Shown here in pieces: positions 19,826-29,713 of a DNA stretch of 64,000 nucleotides. The DNA comes from an uncultured Butyricimonas sp. (GTDB lineage: Bacteria; Bacteroidota; Bacteroidia; Bacteroidales; Marinifilaceae), in contig CALUMT010000010.1 in assembly GCA_944321845.1 (NCBI GenBank), forward strand, positions 84,783-148,782. Direction: 5' to 3'. Within the stretch, counting starts at the first letter, position 1; every line of letters starts with the position of its first letter. A program made the position numbers and the translations under genes. The notes below the pieces were generated by a model. It saw only the letters and a list, made by a program, of their open reading frames with translations, did not search any database and was not told where the DNA came from.

Positions 19826-21003
19826 AAGATACAATGGATTTAGTTGCTTCTTTAGATATAGGTTCAGACAAAATGGTGATGGCTTTAGGTGAAAGGGGAG
19901 AAGGGTATTGTCGTCTAATCGGCACCGAAAGCGTAGCCTCGGAAGGTGTTGTGCGTGGATATATAGAGGATAGGTTGAAAGTGAAGTCTTGTATACTTCG
20001 TTTATTAAAGAAATTTAGGGAGATTCATGAGGTTGATATTGATTCTCTGAATATAGCATTGCCATCTTATTTGTTGAGAGTCGAGGAAAAAAAAGAGGGT
20101 TGTCGATTTTCTCGTTCTCAAGTGATGGAGGAATGGAATTTGATGATGTTGGAAAGACGTTGCCGAAATATGGAGGTCCCGGTTAATGAAGAGGTCGTAG
20201 ATGTTTTTCCCGTGGGATTTGAAATGGATGGGAAAAATTGTACTTATCCCGTGGGAAATTCGGCAAAACAGTTGGATGCTTTTTATCAAGTTTATATCGC
20301 ACAAAAGAAGGTTTTGAATGATATTCGGGAAATATTGGCAGAAGTGGGGATTCAAGAGGTGACGTTTTTTGCTGTTCCAAGAATTTTTTACAAGGCCTTA
20401 TCAAAAGGCAATGGTATTCGAGAGGATATAGTGGTGGTTGATTTGGGGGCGGAACATATTCAAGTGACGGTGTTAATAGATGGATTGTTAGTTACAGATG
20501 TGGACTTAGCGCTTGGATGTAATTCGATAGATCGGGATATTGATACTGCTTTTAAGATACAGGATGAAGGTAAAGCCAGAATGTTGAAAGAGGAGTATGG
20601 TATGGCTTTACGGGTAGAATGTAAGAATCAGAAAATAATGATTCCTGGTACGCGTTATAGTATAGAATGCCATGATTTGGCCTATGTTGAACAATGTCGT
20701 TTGGAGGAATTATTGGAAGGGGCAATATTCCAGATACAACAAAGCGGGTATTATGAAGAACTGGAAAATGGTATTTTGTTAACAGGTGGTGGTTGCCGGG
20801 TACATGGAATTGATATTTTATTGAATCGTCTTTCCGGACTTCCTGTTCAGGTCGCCCAAGTGAGAAATATGCATGCCTTGAAACATTCTAATTTGGAGCA
20901 TCCAGAGTATTTGACCGCATTGGGATTACTGATGTGTGAGCTTCCTCCTGAAGAAAAACCGAATAAATGGAAAGATCGGTTAGGAGGTTGGTTTAGAAAT
21001 TAA
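19822..21003 (+). CDS. ftsA: Cell division ATPase FtsA
   Basis: The 393-residue actin-like protein has the phosphate-1 motif LVASLDIGSDKMVMALG, the phosphate-2 motif VVDLGAEHIQVTV and the adenosine motif ILLTGGGCRVHGID. The C-terminus KWKDRLGGWFRN is an amphipathic membrane-targeting helix. FtsA tethers FtsZ to the membrane. It lies directly upstream of two ftsZ genes, so it may have two filament partners. Confidence 0.95.
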   Translation: MKDTMDLVASLDIGSDKMVMALGERGEGYCRLIGTESVASEGVVRGYIEDRLKVKSCILRLLKKFREIHEVDIDSLNIALPSYLLRVEEKKEGCRFSRSQVMEEWNLMMLERRCRNMEVPVNEEVVDVFPVGFEMDGKNCTYPVGNSAKQLDAFYQVYIAQKKVLNDIREILAEVGIQEVTFFAVPRIFYKALSKGNGIREDIVVVDLGAEHIQVTVLIDGLLVTDVDLALGCNSIDRDIDTAFKIQDEGKARMLKEEYGMALRVECKNQKIMIPGTRYSIECHDLAYVEQCRLEELLEGAIFQIQQSGYYEELENGILLTGGGCRVHGIDILLNRLSGLPVQVAQVRNMHALKHSNLEHPEYLTALGLLMCELPPEEKPNKWKDRLGGWFRN

Positions 21004-21022
21004 ATGACAAAATGTATTCCGT

Positions 21023-22396
21023 ATGTTTAGTGAAGATGTCGAAAAAGATACGTTACTGGATTTGACCCTTCCCGTGCAAGAAGAGTCAATTATTAAGGTG
21101 ATAGGTGTTGGCGGTGGTGGTAGTAATGCCGTAAACCACATGTGTCGTCAAGGAATTCATGGTGTTGAGTTCGTGATTTGTAACACGGATATACAGGCAT
21201 TGCGGATGAGTCCGGTAAAAAACAGAATACAGATCGGTAAGGAACTTACCGAAGGACTTGGTGCGGGAAGTTTGCCTGAACGGGGAAAAAAAGCGGCAAT
21301 AGAAAGTTTGGATTATATAAAGAGCCTGTTGGAAAATAATACGAAAATGGTATTTATCACGGCGGGTATGGGAGGAGGGACCGGTACGGGTGCCGCTCCG
21401 ATTATTGCTAAACAGGCTAAAGAATTAGGAATCCTAACAATAGGTATTGTTACCATCCCTTTTAGTTTTGAAGGGTGGCGTCGCGTGGAACAAGCCATGG
21501 AAGGTGTTGACGAACTGGTTAATTACGTGGATGCTTTATTGATCATTTGTAATGATAAATTGAGGGACATGTATGGGGATCTGAAGTTATCCAAGGCTTT
21601 TGAGATGGCGGATAATGTCTTGACTATTGCAGCAAAAAGTATCGCGGAAATTATTACTGTCAAAGGAAGGGTAAACGTCGACTTTGCGGACGTGGATGTC
21701 GTTATGCGGAATAGCGGTGTAGCTTTGATGGGGGCAGGAGAATCCGAGGGGGAAAACCGGGCTTTAGAAGCGATAAAAGCGGCATTGGATTCTCCCTTGT
21801 TGAACAGTAATGATATTAGAGGGGCTTCAAATATATTGTTGAATATGTTATATGGCTCTAAAGAGGTGACGATTAGTGAGCAGATGTTGATTACGGATTA
21901 CGTGCAAAAATTGGTTGGGCATGATGTTGATATGATTTGGGGGTATGGAGAAGATGAATCTCTGGGGGATAAGTTGCGTGTTGCTGTAATTGCCACCGGA
22001 TTCCATGGGGCCTCAATGGAGAAGAAAAAGAAAACTCCGGTGACCTTTTCGGTCGAGGAGATACCCGATTTGGAAATGGAGATGGTAGATGCAAGGAAGG
22101 TGGAAGAGGAAGAGCGTTTGAGAAAACTCCGTCAACAGGAAATGCGTAGACAGCGACAAGAAGAAATGCGGAGAGAAAGTAGACCTGCCAGACCTTCGGT
22201 TGAAGTTGAACAGGCAGAAAGAAAACCTCGGGAAGAGGTTCGGTCTAAACGAGAGGAGTATGATGAAGAATTCGAGAAAAGCAAAGGCCGTAAGCGGGGA
22301 CGTAATGAGGTGCCGGATGTAAATGGTTGGTTCCAGCGGACATTGGATAATTTTTTTAACGTGAACGAGAATATGAGTAAGGATACCGAATTATAA
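21023..22396 (+). CDS. ftsZ: Cell division GTPase FtsZ, first tandem copy (long charged tail)
   Basis: This 457-residue tubulin homologue has the GTP-binding loop [16 protein letters not shown], tubulin signature GGGTGTG at 117-123 and T7 synergy loop N218-VDFA-D223, so GTP binding and hydrolysis look intact. The C-terminal 120 residues are very rich in Arg and Glu and end in [14 protein letters not shown] find no PAY/PAF-type conserved C-terminal peptide there. It lies 19 nt after ftsA and 5 nt before a second ftsZ. Which copy makes the main Z-ring cannot be decided from sequence. Confidence 0.93.
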   Translation: MFSEDVEKDTLLDLTLPVQEESIIKVIGVGGGGSNAVNHMCRQGIHGVEFVICNTDIQALRMSPVKNRIQIGKELTEGLGAGSLPERGKKAAIESLDYIKSLLENNTKMVFITAGMGGGTGTGAAPIIAKQAKELGILTIGIVTIPFSFEGWRRVEQAMEGVDELVNYVDALLIICNDKLRDMYGDLKLSKAFEMADNVLTIAAKSIAEIITVKGRVNVDFADVDVVMRNSGVALMGAGESEGENRALEAIKAALDSPLLNSNDIRGASNILLNMLYGSKEVTISEQMLITDYVQKLVGHDVDMIWGYGEDESLGDKLRVAVIATGFHGASMEKKKKTPVTFSVEEIPDLEMEMVDARKVEEEERLRKLRQQEMRRQRQEEMRRESRPARPSVEVEQAERKPREEVRSKREEYDEEFEKSKGRKRGRNEVPDVNGWFQRTLDNFFNVNENMSKDTEL

Positions 22397-22401
22397 ATTG
22401 G

Positions 22402-23613
22402 ATGGTTATGGAAGACGGACTAATAAATTTTAATCAATACGAGGAAACCGTGCCTATCATCAAAGTAATTGGTGTCGGAGGTGGTGGCGGTAATGCAGTC
22501 GAGTACATGTGTGAGCAGGGAATTCGTGACGTTGATTTTGTGTTGTGTAATACGGATAAACAGGTTGTAGAACATAGTAAAGTCCCGACTAAAATCCAGC
22601 TAGGAAAAAAGCAAACTCAAGGATTGGGGGCGGGAAACCGTCCCGAGTGGGGAGAGGCAGCAGCAATAGAAAGTGAAGAGGAGATCAGGGAGGTTTTGAG
22701 CAAAAACACGAAAATGGTATTTATTACTGCGGCAATGGGAGGTGGAACCGGTACTGGAGCGGCTCCTGTTATTGCAAGGCTAGCTAAGGAAATGGGGATC
22801 TTGACGGTGGGAATAGTGACGGTCCCGGCTCAGTTTGAAGGTCCGAAACGTTTGGGAAATGCCAAAAAAGGTGTTTTGCAGTTGAAAGAATACGTGGATG
22901 CCTTGATTATCATTAATAATGAGAAGATACAGCAAATCTATGAAAATTTGACAATATCTGCGGCTTTCGCCAAGGCAAATGATGTGTTGAACATTGCGGC
23001 TAAAGGTATTGCGGAGATAATAACCTTGCCTGGTTATATTAATGTGGATTTTGCGGATGTGAAGACGGTAATGACGGATAGTGGTATCGCTATTATGGGT
23101 GCGGCACAAGCCTCTGGAGAGGGACGTGCTCGTCGTGTGATTGAGGAGGCGTTGAATAGTCCGTTGTTAAACAAAAGTGATATTCTAGGTGCCAAGAATA
23201 TTTTGTTGAATATCACTTCCGGAACGGATGAGATTACGATGGATGAGATGACGGAAATTACAAATTATGTAATAAAGGAAGTGGGAGACAGTGCAGCCAT
23301 TATATGGGGTGTTGGAGAGGAAGAGAATCTGGGGGAAGCTATTTCGGTCACAATTATTGCCACAGGTTTTCCCATGGAGGATGTGGAGCATTTTTTATCT
23401 CCCGTGAAGAAAATATCAACACCAGGTTTCACAACGACTACGACAACTGAAGAACAACAAAAAGAAATAGGAAAAGGTGTACGCGAGTACGTGGGACAGA
23501 AATTGAAAGAAACAGATATTGCTTTACGTCCGGGTTTGTCTGATGAGGAAATAGAGGAATTGAGGGCAGTTCCGGCTTATGAGCGTAGGAATATAAAAAT
23601 AGATAGGATCTGA
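22402..23613 (+). CDS. ftsZ: FtsZ paralogue, second tandem copy (canonical C-terminal peptide)
   Basis: The 403-residue FtsZ has the loop [23 protein letters not shown] at 113-119 and T7 loop N214-VDFA-D219, so it should also be an active GTPase. It differs from the first copy across the core ([16 protein letters not shown] in place of [16 protein letters not shown]). It ends in [13 protein letters not shown], close to the conserved C-terminal peptide that binds FtsA and other partners in other bacteria. It is the last gene of the cluster. ATG 22408 is an alternative start. Confidence 0.92.
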   Translation: MVMEDGLINFNQYEETVPIIKVIGVGGGGGNAVEYMCEQGIRDVDFVLCNTDKQVVEHSKVPTKIQLGKKQTQGLGAGNRPEWGEAAAIESEEEIREVLSKNTKMVFITAAMGGGTGTGAAPVIARLAKEMGILTVGIVTVPAQFEGPKRLGNAKKGVLQLKEYVDALIIINNEKIQQIYENLTISAAFAKANDVLNIAAKGIAEIITLPGYINVDFADVKTVMTDSGIAIMGAAQASGEGRARRVIEEALNSPLLNKSDILGAKNILLNITSGTDEITMDEMTEITNYVIKEVGDSAAIIWGVGEEENLGEAISVTIIATGFPMEDVEHFLSPVKKISTPGFTTTTTTEEQQKEIGKGVREYVGQKLKETDIALRPGLSDEEIEELRAVPAYERRNIKIDRI

Positions 23614-23666
23614 ATAGATGTGATATCTATAAAAAGCAGATCGAGGATTAATTATAACGTAATTTG

Positions 23667-25466
23667 ATGGAGAAATTTCAGGAATTAGGATTGAATGGGG
23701 AGATTCTTAAAGGAGTGGCGGATTTGGGTTTTGTAACACCGAGCCCGGTACAAGAGAAAGCTATCCCTGTGATTTTGGGCGAACAAAATGATTTGGTTGT
23801 ATTGGCTCAGACGGGAACGGGGAAAACGGCGGCTTTCGGTTTACCCTTATTGCAAAAAATTGATACGGAACGGAATGACACGCAGGTCTTGATTTTAAGT
23901 CCCACGCGGGAACTTTGTATGCAGATTGGTAATGACCTGAGAAATTATGCTAAATATCGTCCGGATATCCGGGTGGCTTGTGTATATGGAGGAACGGATA
24001 TCCGGAAACAGATTCGGGAAGTGAAACAAGGAATTCATATTATTGTGGCAACTCCCGGTCGGTTGGTGGATATGATAAATCGTAAAGCCATTCACATTGA
24101 AACGGTATTTGCCGTGGTGCTGGATGAGGCGGATGAAATGTTGAATATGGGATTCCAGGAAGACCTTGATTTTATATTGAGCAATACACCTAAAGAAAAG
24201 AATACCTATCTTTTTTCCGCAACCATGCCTAAGGAGGTGGAGCGGATTGCTAAGAATTATTTGATCGAACCGCAGGAAATAGCTGTCGGTAAAAAGAATC
24301 AGGGGGCAGATACCGTATCACATCATTATTATATGGTACGGGCAAAAGATTGCTATGAGACATTGCGTCGGGTGATCGATTGTGCCCCGGATATGTATGC
24401 TATTATTTTTACACGTACGAAGAATGATGCCAGTGAGATTGCCAAGCATCTGCAACGGGATGGAATTGACTGTGACGCTTTGCATGGTGATTTGAGTCAG
24501 GCTCAGCGGGATAACGTGATGACAGCGTTTCGGGCTAAGCGATTGAAAGTATTGGTGGCAACGGATGTTGCGGCTCGCGGTTTGGATGTGGATTGCCTGA
24601 CGCATGTGATTAATTATAATTTGCCGGAGGACGTGGAAAGTTATACGCATCGTAGCGGACGAACCGGACGGGCCGGCAAGGAAGGGATTTCAATAGCGAT
24701 TATCCATTCTAAGGAGAAAGGGAAACTACGTCGTATAGAAAAGATTATAAAGAAAACATTTGAATATAAGTCAGTTCCTCAAGGAGAGGAGATTTGTCGC
24801 GCACAACTGGCATTCTGGGCAGATAAGATTATTGCTTCAGAGTATCAGGATAATCTGGCTCTCTACGAGCAGGAGGTTTATGATAAGTTTGCCGCTTATT
24901 CCAAAGAAGAACTGATACAACATCTTGTATCCTACGAGTTTGGACGTTTGTTGAAAAAATACAAGAATACCGAGGACTTGAATGTGGTGGAAGAGGAGAA
25001 GAAAGGTAAAAATAAAAAGGCTAAAGAAGAAAAGGCAACTATTGCTTATAGTACCTTTATTCTTAATATTGGCCGCCAGGATGGTTTGACTCCCAAAGAA
25101 TTGATGGGAATGATTAATAAATATTCCCGTCATAAAGGTGTTGAAATCGGTGATATCCGAATCTTTAATACGGATACTAAGTTTGAGGTAGAGGAACAGG
25201 TCGCTTCCGATATGGCGATTGATTTCAAGAAAGTCTTGTATAAGGGTATTCCATTGGAATTGAAAGCCATTCCTACCCGTAAAGAGGGAAGACGTCGTCG
25301 GGAAGAGCATGGTAAAGAGCGTTTCCCGGCTAAACGTGAACGTCGGGAAAAGCGTTCTAGAAAGGATCGTCGAGCAGGAGAATTACCGGAGAAACGTCGG
25401 GGACGTCCCGGGAGTAATCCCAAGAAACCCCGTAATTTTAATCGGAGTTCTGCCGGAGGAAAATAA
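23667..25466 (+). CDS. DEAD-box ATP-dependent RNA helicase with DbpA-like C-terminal domain
   Basis: The 599-residue helicase starts at ATG 23667. It carries the Q motif GFVTPSPVQEKAIP, Walker A AQTGTGKTA, PTREL, DEADEML, SATMP and HRSGRTGRAG. After a linker, a DbpA-type RNA-binding domain (about 455-530, STFILNIGRQDGLTPKELM) precedes a strongly basic tail. Such CsdA/DeaD-like enzymes help ribosome assembly and RNA turnover, especially in the cold. It has its own terminator at 25477. Confidence 0.93.
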   Translation: MEKFQELGLNGEILKGVADLGFVTPSPVQEKAIPVILGEQNDLVVLAQTGTGKTAAFGLPLLQKIDTERNDTQVLILSPTRELCMQIGNDLRNYAKYRPDIRVACVYGGTDIRKQIREVKQGIHIIVATPGRLVDMINRKAIHIETVFAVVLDEADEMLNMGFQEDLDFILSNTPKEKNTYLFSATMPKEVERIAKNYLIEPQEIAVGKKNQGADTVSHHYYMVRAKDCYETLRRVIDCAPDMYAIIFTRTKNDASEIAKHLQRDGIDCDALHGDLSQAQRDNVMTAFRAKRLKVLVATDVAARGLDVDCLTHVINYNLPEDVESYTHRSGRTGRAGKEGISIAIIHSKEKGKLRRIEKIIKKTFEYKSVPQGEEICRAQLAFWADKIIASEYQDNLALYEQEVYDKFAAYSKEELIQHLVSYEFGRLLKKYKNTEDLNVVEEEKKGKNKKAKEEKATIAYSTFILNIGRQDGLTPKELMGMINKYSRHKGVEIGDIRIFNTDTKFEVEEQVASDMAIDFKKVLYKGIPLELKAIPTRKEGRRRREEHGKERFPAKRERREKRSRKDRRAGELPEKRRGRPGSNPKKPRNFNRSSAGGK

Positions 25467-25476
25467 TGGTTAATAG

Positions 25477-25519
25477 GCTTTGAGTACAGGCTTTTATGCG
25501 CTTTACTCAGGGCTTTTTT
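25477..25519 (+). terminator. Rho-independent terminator downstream of the helicase gene
   Basis: GCTTTGAGTA (25477-25486) pairs with TACTCAGGGC (25504-25513) through 10 bp including two G-U pairs, followed by six T. The hairpin contains an ATG in frame with engB, which argues against that ATG as the engB start. Confidence 0.82.
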
Positions 25520-25531
25520 ATATATATGCGT

Positions 25532-26137
25532 ATGCAGATAACGAAAGCGAAATTTATAGCGAGTTCAAGCAATTTGAAACAATGTCCTCCCGCGGATAAA
25601 CATGAGTACGCTTTTATTGGAAGATCAAATGTCGGTAAGTCTTCTTTAATTAACATGCTCACGAACAACGGGAAATTGGCAAAGACATCCGCTACTCCCG
25701 GTAAAACCCAATTGATAAATCATTTCCTGATGAATGACTCGTGGTACCTGGTGGATTTACCTGGTTATGGTTATGCCCGGACCTCTAAAAGTCAGCGAGG
25801 AGAGTTTAGTGCCATGATTCGTGATTACATTTTGAAACGGGAAAATCTCGTGTGTCTCTTCCTACTGGTTGATAGTCGCCATGAACCGCTGAAAACTGAT
25901 TTGCGTTTTTTGGAGTGGCTGGGAGAGAATGGCGTCCCGTTCGTGATGGTTTTCACGAAGGCGGATAAGTTGAATGCTTCGGAGAGGGATACCTGCATTA
26001 CCAATTACCATAAACAAATGCAGGAATCTTGGGAGACCATGCCCCTTGCCTTCCTGACTTCTGCGGAAACGGGTTTCGGGAAAGAGGCATTATTGGATTA
26101 TATTGAAGAATTGAATAATACGGTCGAATTAGAATAG
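25532..26137 (+). CDS. engB: Ribosome biogenesis GTPase YihA/YsxC (EngB)
   Basis: The 201-residue TrmE-Era-like GTPase has the P-loop GRSNVGKSSL, switch motif TPGKTQLINHF, G3 DLPGYGYA and G4 TKAD. It acts in large ribosomal subunit maturation. The frame is open from ATG 25496, but that codon lies inside the upstream terminator. ATG 25526 and 25532 remain, and 25532 (MQITKAKF) fits the usual family start. It is 2 nt before xseA. Confidence 0.93.
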   Translation: MQITKAKFIASSSNLKQCPPADKHEYAFIGRSNVGKSSLINMLTNNGKLAKTSATPGKTQLINHFLMNDSWYLVDLPGYGYARTSKSQRGEFSAMIRDYILKRENLVCLFLLVDSRHEPLKTDLRFLEWLGENGVPFVMVFTKADKLNASERDTCITNYHKQMQESWETMPLAFLTSAETGFGKEALLDYIEELNNTVELE

Positions 26138-26139
26138 AA

Positions 26140-27534
26140 ATGGAAGCTATCGGGCTATTTCGGTTAAATGCTTTGGTGAAGCAGATGTTTAAAAAGCATT
26201 TGTCTGATACCTTTTTAGTGGTAGCTGAGATTGCGGATATCAAGGAAAATCGTTCCGGGCACTGTTATTTGGAACTGGTGGAAAAACAGGAAACTGACGA
26301 TACGGTTATTGCTTCTGCCAGGGCAACGATTTGGGCTTATACTTACCGGATGTTGAAGCCTTATTTCGAGACATCAACGGGAAAAACGCTACAGCGGGGA
26401 ATTAAAATATTGGTGCGGGTGGAGATCGTCTTTCATGAATTGTATGGTTATTCATTGAACATTAAGGATATCGATCCTACATTCACGATAGGGGATCTCG
26501 AACGTAAAAGGAAGGAAATCATAGCACGACTGACTCGGGAAGGCGTGATTGACATGAACCGGGAATTACCTTTCCCCCTTCTGCCTAAAATAGTGGCTAT
26601 CATATCTTCACCCACGGCCGCCGGTTATGGAGATTTCCTGGATCAGTTGCACCATAATTCCGCGGGGTATGCTTTCCATACTTTCCTTTTTCCTGCGGTT
26701 ATGCAAGGTGATAAAACGACGGAATCCGTGATTGCCGCTTTGGATCGGGTTTATGAAACCGGAGACCTATTTGATGTTGTTGTGATTATTCGGGGAGGTG
26801 GTTCTCAAACGGATTTGGGAAGTTTTGATTCTTACGACTTGGCTGCGCATGTCGCTCAATTTCCCATACCCGTGATTGCCGGTATCGGGCACGAGCGAGA
26901 CGAGACAATTGTGGATAGGGTTGCTTATCTGAGCGTGAAGACTCCGACGGCTGCTGCGGCTTTTTTGATAGAGGCTTTTCAAGAGCAGGAGACTCGATTG
27001 GAGGCGGGGCAACAACGGATGCTCGATTCTTGCCGGCAATTGCTGCAGCATGCACGGGAGGAACAGCAGCGGTATACCCTCGGTCTACAGCAAATGACCC
27101 GTTCCCTTGTAGATGCGCAACGTAATCGCTTGACCTTGCTGTCCAGGGAAATGGGACATTCTTCTCGGTTGTTTATGAAACAACAGTATAATGAGTTGGA
27201 ACAAAACGGACTGCGTGTTGAAGGGAAATTGCCTTTGTTTTTGGAACGTCAGCGGGGAATATTGACCGAGTTTGTTCGTTCATTCACTCGTCAGGTACGC
27301 CAATATATGACGGAAGAGAAACATCTTCTGGAACTGTCTGCCACTAAAGTGGCTTACGCTGACCCGCAACGGGTGCTGGAACGGGGATTTTCGATAACCC
27401 GATTCAATGGAAAAATCGTACGTGCTGTTGCTGGTTTACAGCCTGGGGATATAGTGGAAACGGTTTTCCACGATGGCGTCGTTAGGGGAGAGGTAAAAGA
27501 AATACAACAAAATAATGAATATGATGGAGAATAA
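26140..27534 (+). CDS. xseA: Exodeoxyribonuclease VII large subunit
   Basis: The 464-residue protein has an N-terminal OB fold (residues about 10-110, FLVVAEIADIKENRSGHCYLE) and the catalytic core (FPLLPKIVAIISSPTAAGYGDF, VVIIRGGGSQTDLGSFD, GIGHERDETIVD, KTPTAAA), followed by a long helical region that binds small subunits. Exonuclease VII degrades single-stranded DNA from both ends. The C-terminal coding region touches the start of xseB, matching complex stoichiometry by coupling. Confidence 0.95.
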   Translation: MEAIGLFRLNALVKQMFKKHLSDTFLVVAEIADIKENRSGHCYLELVEKQETDDTVIASARATIWAYTYRMLKPYFETSTGKTLQRGIKILVRVEIVFHELYGYSLNIKDIDPTFTIGDLERKRKEIIARLTREGVIDMNRELPFPLLPKIVAIISSPTAAGYGDFLDQLHHNSAGYAFHTFLFPAVMQGDKTTESVIAALDRVYETGDLFDVVVIIRGGGSQTDLGSFDSYDLAAHVAQFPIPVIAGIGHERDETIVDRVAYLSVKTPTAAAAFLIEAFQEQETRLEAGQQRMLDSCRQLLQHAREEQQRYTLGLQQMTRSLVDAQRNRLTLLSREMGHSSRLFMKQQYNELEQNGLRVEGKLPLFLERQRGILTEFVRSFTRQVRQYMTEEKHLLELSATKVAYADPQRVLERGFSITRFNGKIVRAVAGLQPGDIVETVFHDGVVRGEVKEIQQNNEYDGE

Positions 27535-27721
27535 AATGACTTATAAGGAGGCGGTAGAAGAAATCGAATCTATCGTGAAATCATTGGAAGATAATAAACT
27601 GGATATCGATGTTTTGAGCGAGAAAGTGAAGCGGGTGGCCGAACTGATTGCTTTTTGCAAGTCTAAATTACATAAGACGGAGGAAGAAGTAGAGAAGGTG
27701 TTGAAATCCATGGAAGAATGA
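27515..27721 (+). CDS. xseB: Exodeoxyribonuclease VII small subunit
   Basis: This small helical protein has the XseB signature (TYKEAVEEIESIVKSLED, then LDVLSEKVKRV-like spacing). The longest frame, 68 residues, starts at 27515 inside xseA. ATG 27536, two codons past the xseA stop and preceded by GGAG, gives a 61-residue product that matches the usual N-terminus MTYxEA better. It is the regulatory partner of XseA. Its last codons overlap the dacB start (ATGA). Confidence 0.9.
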   Translation: MNMMENKMTYKEAVEEIESIVKSLEDNKLDIDVLSEKVKRVAELIAFCKSKLHKTEEEVEKVLKSMEE

Positions 27722-29106
27722 AAGAACTACTGTCCCGTCTCCTGTGCCTGTTGATTTTTTTGCCCCTGGAGGGTATTGGGCAAAACCTTTTCCCGGGAGT
27801 GGAGGATCATCCCGCGGTGCGTCATGCGCTCGTGGGAATTAGTGTGAAGCGAGTGACTGACGGACACGAGGTCTATTCTCGTGATGCAGATTTATCTCTT
27901 CGTCCGGCTTCGGTAACGAAATTGATACCCACGGTTTTGTCCCTGAAGGAAAGGGGCAAGGATTTCGTGTTTGTCACAAGAGTCTCTATGAGGGGAAAGC
28001 TTGAACAGGGTATATTACATGGGGATATTATCGTGCATGCAGGAGGAGACCCCGCTTTGGATTCCCGTTATTTTCCTTCGGTAAGATTCCTGCGAGACGT
28101 GGTAGAAAAGATTCGTGTAGCTGGTATTCGGGAGATAAAGGGGAGAATCCGTGTTGAACATGAGGGAGGAGAGACACTAATCCCTGGCTCGTGGCTTTGG
28201 GAGGATGTAGCTAATTATTACGGGGCGGTTTATCATCCCTTCAATTACCGGGATAATCTCTATACCTTATCTTTCCGTTCTGGGAAAATAGGAACACCGG
28301 CCACGCTGTTGAAAGTGGATCCCGTACAACCGGGCGTCCGTTTCGAGAATCATGTTCTGGCTGCAGCGGGAGATGCCGATAATGTCTGGATATATGGCGG
28401 CCCGGATGCTCGGGTTTTGCAGGTGCGGGGTTCCATGCCGGCTCGTCGGGAGATTTTCACTGTCAAGGGAGCGACGCATCACCCCGATCGGGTATTTGTG
28501 GCGGAATTGCAGCAGTACTTGGCTTCTTGTGGTATTCTTGTAAAAGATAGTCTGGTCGCAAATTCTGGAAAAGAGGTTTTGTTGTTGGAACATGTTTCTC
28601 CCACCTTGTCCGAAATCGTGTTTTTCACGAATAAACGTAGTATCAATCTATTTGCGGAGGCTTTGGGTAAGATAACCTTCCCGGATGATTGGGAGACGAA
28701 GGTAAAACAGTCTTTGACGGAAATGGGGATTGGAACAGAAGGAATTTTGTTGAAAGATGCCTGTGGTTTATCCCTTTTTAACCTGTTGCCGGCAACAACA
28801 TTCACGGATTTATTGTTATGGGCATATTCCAATTTGGGCTCATCCTTCGTGCGTTCTCTCCCTTTGGCGGGCAAGGATGGTGGCTTGTCCGTTTACGCAC
28901 GGGCGGAGGAATTACTGGATAATCTGCAGGCAAAAACCGGCTCTATGACCGGGGTTCGTGCATTGGCGGGTTATTTGAAAGCTGCGGATGGTGAAACTTA
29001 TGCGTTTACGGTTATCGTGAATAATTATACTTGTAAGTCGTTTGAAATACAGAAATTCATTCGGGAATTTCTGGTTTGGGGCTATCATAATTGGCCACAA
29101 AAATAA
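27718..29106 (+). CDS. dacB: D-Ala-D-Ala carboxypeptidase/endopeptidase PBP4 (DacB)
   Basis: The 462-residue peptidase family S13 enzyme has a signal sequence (about 1-22, cleavage before QNLFPG). Catalytic motifs are S65-V-T-K68, SIN in TNKRSINLFAEALGK (about 310) and KTG in LQAKTGSMTG (about 405). It trims or cleaves peptidoglycan crosslinks in the periplasm. It ends the engB-xseA-xseB-dacB run and meets a convergent gene with a hairpin at 29108 between them. Confidence 0.95.
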   Translation: MKELLSRLLCLLIFLPLEGIGQNLFPGVEDHPAVRHALVGISVKRVTDGHEVYSRDADLSLRPASVTKLIPTVLSLKERGKDFVFVTRVSMRGKLEQGILHGDIIVHAGGDPALDSRYFPSVRFLRDVVEKIRVAGIREIKGRIRVEHEGGETLIPGSWLWEDVANYYGAVYHPFNYRDNLYTLSFRSGKIGTPATLLKVDPVQPGVRFENHVLAAAGDADNVWIYGGPDARVLQVRGSMPARREIFTVKGATHHPDRVFVAELQQYLASCGILVKDSLVANSGKEVLLLEHVSPTLSEIVFFTNKRSINLFAEALGKITFPDDWETKVKQSLTEMGIGTEGILLKDACGLSLFNLLPATTFTDLLLWAYSNLGSSFVRSLPLAGKDGGLSVYARAEELLDNLQAKTGSMTGVRALAGYLKAADGETYAFTVIVNNYTCKSFEIQKFIREFLVWGYHNWPQK

Positions 29107-29129
29107 AGAGCGGTCAGCAAGGACCGCTC
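29098..29129 (-). terminator. Terminator between convergent dacB and the DUF5684 gene
   Basis: GAGCGGTC (29108-29115) pairs with GACCGCTC (29122-29129). On the minus strand it is followed by a T-rich stretch (CTTTATTTTTG), so it best serves the minus-strand gene but could also stop dacB transcription. Confidence 0.7.
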
Positions 29130-29153
29130 CGAGTATGAAGTAACAAATTTATT

Positions 29154-29522
29154 TTAAGCTTGTTGGGTGTAATTGGTGTTATGGTTGTTATCGGGTTGGA
29201 ACTGAGCATCCCCGAAAGCAAGAATCGGGAAGAAGATAAAACCGAGAAATGTCAAACCGATAGCAAAAGCTCCACTTTGTCCGAATCTATTGGATAGTGC
29301 GATGTAGGTTAGAATTGTCATGACCAGATTCACGACGGGAATAAACATCAGCAATATCCACCACCAGGGCTTCCCTACCATTTCCAGGAGAATGACCATG
29401 TTATAGATGGGGATGATACCTTCCCAGCCTTGTCTCCCCATTTTTTCAAATAATTTCCACCACGAAATGATAAACAATACAATGATGGCAAGATAGATAA
29501 GTGATACGAATGGAGCAATCAT
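29154..29522 (-). CDS. DUF5684 small membrane protein
   Basis: The 122-residue protein has three to four hydrophobic segments and a hydrophilic QPDNNHNTNYTQQ tail. The motif KLFEKMGRQGWEGIIPIYN followed by KPWWWILLMFIPVVN is the hallmark of DUF5684, a family common in Bacteroidetes and sometimes found in front of signal peptidase domains. Its function is unknown. It is monocistronic, with a TACCTTTA -7-like box about 55 bp upstream on the minus strand. Confidence 0.8.
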   Translation of the reverse strand: MIAPFVSLIYLAIIVLFIISWWKLFEKMGRQGWEGIIPIYNMVILLEMVGKPWWWILLMFIPVVNLVMTILTYIALSNRFGQSGAFAIGLTFLGFIFFPILAFGDAQFQPDNNHNTNYTQQA

Positions 29523-29713
29523 AATTTTTGTTTTTAGTTAGACAATATTGTTTTTTAAGATTGGTTCTGTTTCGTGATAAAGGTATGAAAAGGTTTTTGA
29601 AAAAATATTATTTTCATGAGAGTTTTTTCTGCTTTTTTATAATGGTTTATACAAGAATAAGGTAGATGTTCGTGTAGTATAAAATAAAGTATTTTGTTTT
29701 TGTCATGTTGATT

